Source: Chloroflexota bacterium
Lineage (GTDB): Bacteria > Chloroflexota > Limnocylindria > Limnocylindrales > CSP1-4
Assembly (NCBI GenBank): GCA_003158495.1
Contig: PMJT01000142.1
Coordinates: 1 to 6,544 of the forward strand
DNA: 6,544 nt
Reading direction: 5' to 3'
In this document: piece by piece, positions 6,055 through 6,544 of the stretch
How the letters are laid out: every line of letters begins with the position of its first letter
Numbering within the stretch: the first letter of the stretch is position 1
Program-made: the position numbers and the translations under genes
The notes under the pieces: generated by a model
The model's database searches: none
Seen by the model: only the letters and a program-made list of their open reading frames with translations
What the model was told of the DNA's origin: nothing

Positions 6055-6195
6055 TGAGGAATGGTCGCACAAGCGAGCCGGCGCCCGGCCCGATGTCGGC
6101 GCGCTGCCCCGGCCGCAGCGCCGCGGCAAAGGGCCTTTCCTCGCCACCCGCGACGAAACCCGACGACCGGCCCTCGTGTCGGGGTATCCTTCACC

Positions 6196-6222
6196 GGAAC
6201 CGCGACCGTCCCCGCCGGTTCC
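6196..6222. promoter_or_regulatory. Inverted repeat in the HAD/ETF divergent spacer
   Basis: GGAACCG at 6196-6202 and CGGTTCC at 6216-6222 are perfect inverted copies separated by 13 bases. They sit just downstream of TATCCT at 6185-6190, a possible -10 box for the plus-strand ETF gene (no -35 seen). It could be an operator or a weak leader hairpin, or chance in a GC-rich 248-base spacer (6055-6302). Confidence 0.25.
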
Positions 6223-6292
6223 ACGCCTCCCGGCGGCGAACAACCCGGGATAGCCTCGTTACCCACCCGCCAGGCGTTGCCGGGCGATCTCC

Positions 6293-6297
6293 GGAGA
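6293..6297 (+). promoter_or_regulatory. Ribosome binding site of the ETF beta gene
   Basis: GGAGA with a 5-base spacer to the ATG at 6303. It supports this start over any upstream codon. Confidence 0.55.
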
Positions 6298-6302
6298 CTT
6301 GG

Positions 6303-6544
6303 ATGACAGAACCGAGACCAATCCACAGCGTGGTCCTGGTGAAGCAGGTGCCAGACACCCACAACCTCACCGGCGAAGTGATGACCAAGGACGGCACCAT
6401 GAACCGCGGTGCCCTCCCGGCCATCTTCAACCCCGAGGACCTCAACGCGCTCGAGATGGCGCTCGAGATCAAGGGCCGCTTCGGCGGCACCGTGACCGTC
6501 ATCACGATGGGCCCGCCCAAGGCGGCCAACATCCTGCGCGAGTC
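6303..6544 (+). CDS. Electron transfer flavoprotein subunit beta, N-terminal part
   Basis: The first 80 codons are present; the gene runs off the window. The ATG at 6303 has GGAGA at 6293-6297 with a 5-base spacer. The frame gives MTEPRPIHSVVLVKQVPDTH, a GEVMTKDGTMNRGALPAIFNPEDLNALEMAL stretch, and GGTVTVITMGPPKAANILRES. VVLVKQVPD, the xxNPxDxxALExAL segment and VTVITMGPPKA are hallmarks of ETF beta/FixA proteins and form the first part of the nucleotide-binding alpha/beta domain. ETF beta pairs with ETF alpha to carry electrons from FAD dehydrogenases (fatty-acyl, amino-acid and dimethylglycine types) to ETF-quinone oxidoreductase. The alpha subunit gene would be expected just downstream, outside the window. 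Whether this is a housekeeping or an electron-bifurcating/Fix-type ETF cannot be told from this fragment. Confidence 0.92.
   Translation, partial: MTEPRPIHSVVLVKQVPDTHNLTGEVMTKDGTMNRGALPAIFNPEDLNALEMALEIKGRFGGTVTVITMGPPKAANILRE

Noticed and set aside
5125..6057. Open frame of 310 codons on the plus strand
   Set aside because: Antisense of the HAD phosphatase gene, which has all four catalytic motifs on the other strand.
6128..6138. AAAGGGCCTTT palindrome in the HAD/ETF spacer
   Set aside because: Short with a single central base, cannot form a hairpin and is not repeated elsewhere; no basis to call an operator.

Overview
The DNA is visibly GC-rich, with G/C at most third codon positions and long spurious antisense ORFs, as in a high-GC bacterial chromosome. 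Stand-alone proline dehydrogenase and P5C dehydrogenase genes, an ECF sigma factor followed by a membrane-anchored repeat protein, and an ETF beta gene fit a soil or freshwater Chloroflexota- or Actinomycetota-like organism. This placement is inference; there is no rRNA or other marker gene in the window. I see no tRNA, IS element, CRISPR array or phage gene.

Layout: (1) 1-183 (+) is the 3' end of an ECF sigma factor gene, holding the region 4 helix-turn-helix. (2) 158-1579 (+) overlaps it and encodes a single-pass membrane protein with a short cytoplasmic N-terminus and a seven-repeat Kelch-type propeller outside. Its position and topology suggest an unconventional anti-sigma or sensor partner. 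(3) 1586-2053 (-) meets it tail to tail and encodes a small beta-barrel-like protein of unknown function. (4) 2223-3185 (+) is proline dehydrogenase. (5) 3275-4849 (-) is L-glutamate gamma-semialdehyde (P5C) dehydrogenase, convergent with it, with a GC-rich hairpin between the two. (6) 4850-5214 is a 365-base gap with no convincing gene. (7) 5215-6054 (-) is a HAD-IIA phosphatase of the HDHD2/LHPP type. (8) 6303 to the end (+) is the start of an electron transfer flavoprotein beta subunit gene.

Together, genes 4 and 5 carry out proline oxidation to glutamate: proline dehydrogenase makes P5C, which opens to glutamate semialdehyde and is oxidised with NAD+. They are not one operon; they face each other and must have separate promoters. 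The ETF gene is another FAD-linked electron carrier component, but nothing here ties it to proline oxidation. The most unusual item is the sigma factor/Kelch-propeller pair, which looks like a one-sigma, one-sensor signalling unit without the usual zinc-binding anti-sigma domain.
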